Shown piece by piece: positions 20,202 to 20,919 of a stretch of 20,919 nucleotides of DNA (positions are counted from its first letter, which is position 1; the number at the start of each line of letters is the position of its first letter). The position numbers and the translations under genes are program-made. Under the pieces are notes generated by a model that saw nothing but the letters and a program-made list of their open reading frames with translations, ran no database searches and had not been told where the DNA came from. Source of the stretch: Paramacrobiotus richtersi (Eukaryota > Tardigrada > Eutardigrada > Parachela > Macrobiotidae); the NCBI GenBank assembly GCA_034698045.1, contig JAQGAU010001179.1, forward strand, positions 1 through 20,919. Reading direction: 5' to 3'.

Positions 20202-20226
20202 GCACGGGCGCTGAAACGGCCCGTGC
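20202..20226. repeat. 8-bp GC-rich hairpin
   Basis: GCACGGGC and GCCCGTGC flank a nine-base spacer. It lies upstream of the candidate first exon at 20275. Confidence 0.5.
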
Positions 20227-20274
20227 AACTGAACCAGTAGAAAGAAGGGCTGGGAAAGCGAAAGGAACACGCCC

Positions 20275-20322
20275 ATGTTTGGCGAGCAGTTGCGCACCGG
20301 AAATGCTTTTGATACATTACAG
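20275..20322 (+). CDS. Possible first coding exon of an unseen plus-strand gene
   Basis: ATG at 20275 opens 16 codons (MFGEQLRTGNAFDTLQ) that end exactly at a good donor, CAG|GTATGT. A TATA-like sequence lies about 165 bp upstream. No matching acceptor exon can be identified before the window ends, and the frame would run antisense to the 3' side of the glycosyltransferase gene. It may be chance. Confidence 0.2.
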
Positions 20323-20359
20323 GTATGTGCTGTCCTCATGCAGTGGGCGGTATTACAGC

Positions 20360-20365
20360 TTTATT
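20360..20365 (-). terminator. Poly(A) signal, glycosyltransferase gene
   Basis: TTTATT on the plus strand is AATAAA on the minus strand, 84 nt beyond the stop codon at 20449-20451. Confidence 0.6.
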
Positions 20366-20448
20366 ATACTTTTTATGTTACAAACGTCGAACAAATAAAG
20401 GCTAGAAATACAAATAATCTTCCCCAGATCACAGTTGCCCCTGAAATC

Positions 20449-20919
20449 TTATCTAACCGCCTTCCCGCTACGGGGTTTCAGCTTGTCGGTCAGCGGGTCC
20501 ATTTCATCATTAAAATCCTCCCAGAAGGGCGGTAACGTACGATTCTCGTAGATATAAGTAAGCAATTCCTTGTGGGAGGTCATTTTCCCATCCTTGGGCG
20601 CGAGGTCAGCGGGCGAGTGAACCGGCACCCCACCAAACCGCTCGTACGAATGTATCGCCAACGAGTGCGTCCAGTTGATCTTCTTATACTCGTTGAAATA
20701 CACACCCAAGTTGTAAGGATGTGGGTTGTTGCAGACGTGATTGGCCACGTAGGTCTCGTCATTGAAAACGACCGAGAGGTACTTAGAGACGAAGGCCTGG
20801 TTGAAGTTCCAATCCTTGACGTAGATGTCGGTGTAGCTGCGTCGCCAGGCGTACAGCAGACGCGAGTCGCGCCACCCGGCCATGAAGCCGACGTTGTAGC
20901 CGTCCTCGTCGCCGTAGCA
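20449..20919 (-). CDS. GT32-like (glycosyltransferase sugar-binding region) protein, C-terminal part
   Basis: The frame is open from the window edge to TAA at 20451-20449, giving the last 156 residues; the N-terminus lies outside. The pattern fits the C-terminal part of the DXD-containing glycosyltransferase family (Gly_transf_sug): DGYNVGF near the start, a tryptophan-rich helix (LLYAWRRSY), a DWNFNQ segment, then HVCNNPHPYNLG and W-T-H-S-L-A-I-H-S-Y, where the histidine normally lines the nucleotide-sugar site. The catalytic DXD itself would be just upstream and is not visible. NWT and NRT are possible N-glycosylation sites, consistent with a Golgi lumen position. Such enzymes add a hexose or hexosamine to glycolipids or glycoproteins; the acceptor cannot be inferred. 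No intron is needed in the visible part. Confidence 0.62.
   Translation of the reverse strand, partial: CYGDEDGYNVGFMAGWRDSRLLYAWRRSYTDIYVKDWNFNQAFVSKYLSVVFNDETYVANHVCNNPHPYNLGVYFNEYKKINWTHSLAIHSYERFGGVPVHSPADLAPKDGKMTSHKELLTYIYENRTLPPFWEDFNDEMDPLTDKLKPRSGKAVR

Larger units (their letters stand above)
19166..20448. other. Intergenic region between F-box-like and glycosyltransferase genes
   Basis: No firm gene. A 40-codon open frame at 19499-19621 (ATG to TGA) has an acidic, protein-like composition but no family. TATATAT at about 20105-20111 and a 16-bp palindrome at 20062-20077 precede a possible small first exon at 20275. GCACGGGC (20202-20209) and GCCCGTGC (20219-20226) form a hairpin. 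Confidence 0.4.

Noticed and set aside
1-20919. Bacterial-type systems: CRISPR arrays, operons, phage or plasmid modules
   Set aside because: Spliced genes with GT-AG introns and poly(A) signals show this is animal nuclear DNA; no regularly spaced repeats are present.

Overview
The window reads as a compact animal genome. Several genes are split by GT-AG introns, most of them only 52-79 nt long, with AATAAA signals behind the stops. Proteins are metazoan in type: an HP1-like chromodomain protein, a secreted cathepsin B with peritrophin-type chitin-binding modules, a PAN/apple-like secreted protein, a seven-transmembrane receptor and a Golgi-type glycosyltransferase. An F-box-like gene resembles, from memory, a family expanded in tardigrades. 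With the very short introns this makes a tardigrade (Hypsibius-like) my best guess. It is tentative and untested.

Layout. Positions 1 to about 4,800 hold no gene I can support; the region is AT-rich and contains a diverged 0.4-kb tandem duplication (3511-4345). A plus-strand HP1-like gene follows (4867-7670). Its exons join in phase across a 63-nt intron and a 2.0-kb intron. The large intron carries a 549-bp near-perfectly centred foldback (5883-6431) and a smaller hairpin. The HP1-like gene converges on a minus-strand six-exon gene (10321-8192) encoding a 530-aa secreted protein: cathepsin B protease, threonine linker, then two eight-cysteine chitin-binding modules. Going rightwards on the plus strand come a two-exon secreted PAN-like gene (11563-12301), a single-exon class A-like GPCR (13728-14786), the 3' end of a retroelement with a restriction-like endonuclease domain (15739-16500), and an F-box-like gene whose frame is interrupted twice (17100-19165). 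The right edge cuts the C-terminal part of a minus-strand GT32-like glycosyltransferase (20449-20919).

No operon or single pathway links these genes. The strongest candidates for something undescribed are the cathepsin B fused to chitin-binding modules with a remodelled occluding loop, and the long hairpin inside the intron of a heterochromatin-protein gene, which could give double-stranded RNA when transcribed. A sharp C-rich to G-rich strand switch inside two neighbouring single-domain genes is also unusual.

Gene models were built by eye from splice sites, phase agreement and family motifs. No alignment or database search was run.
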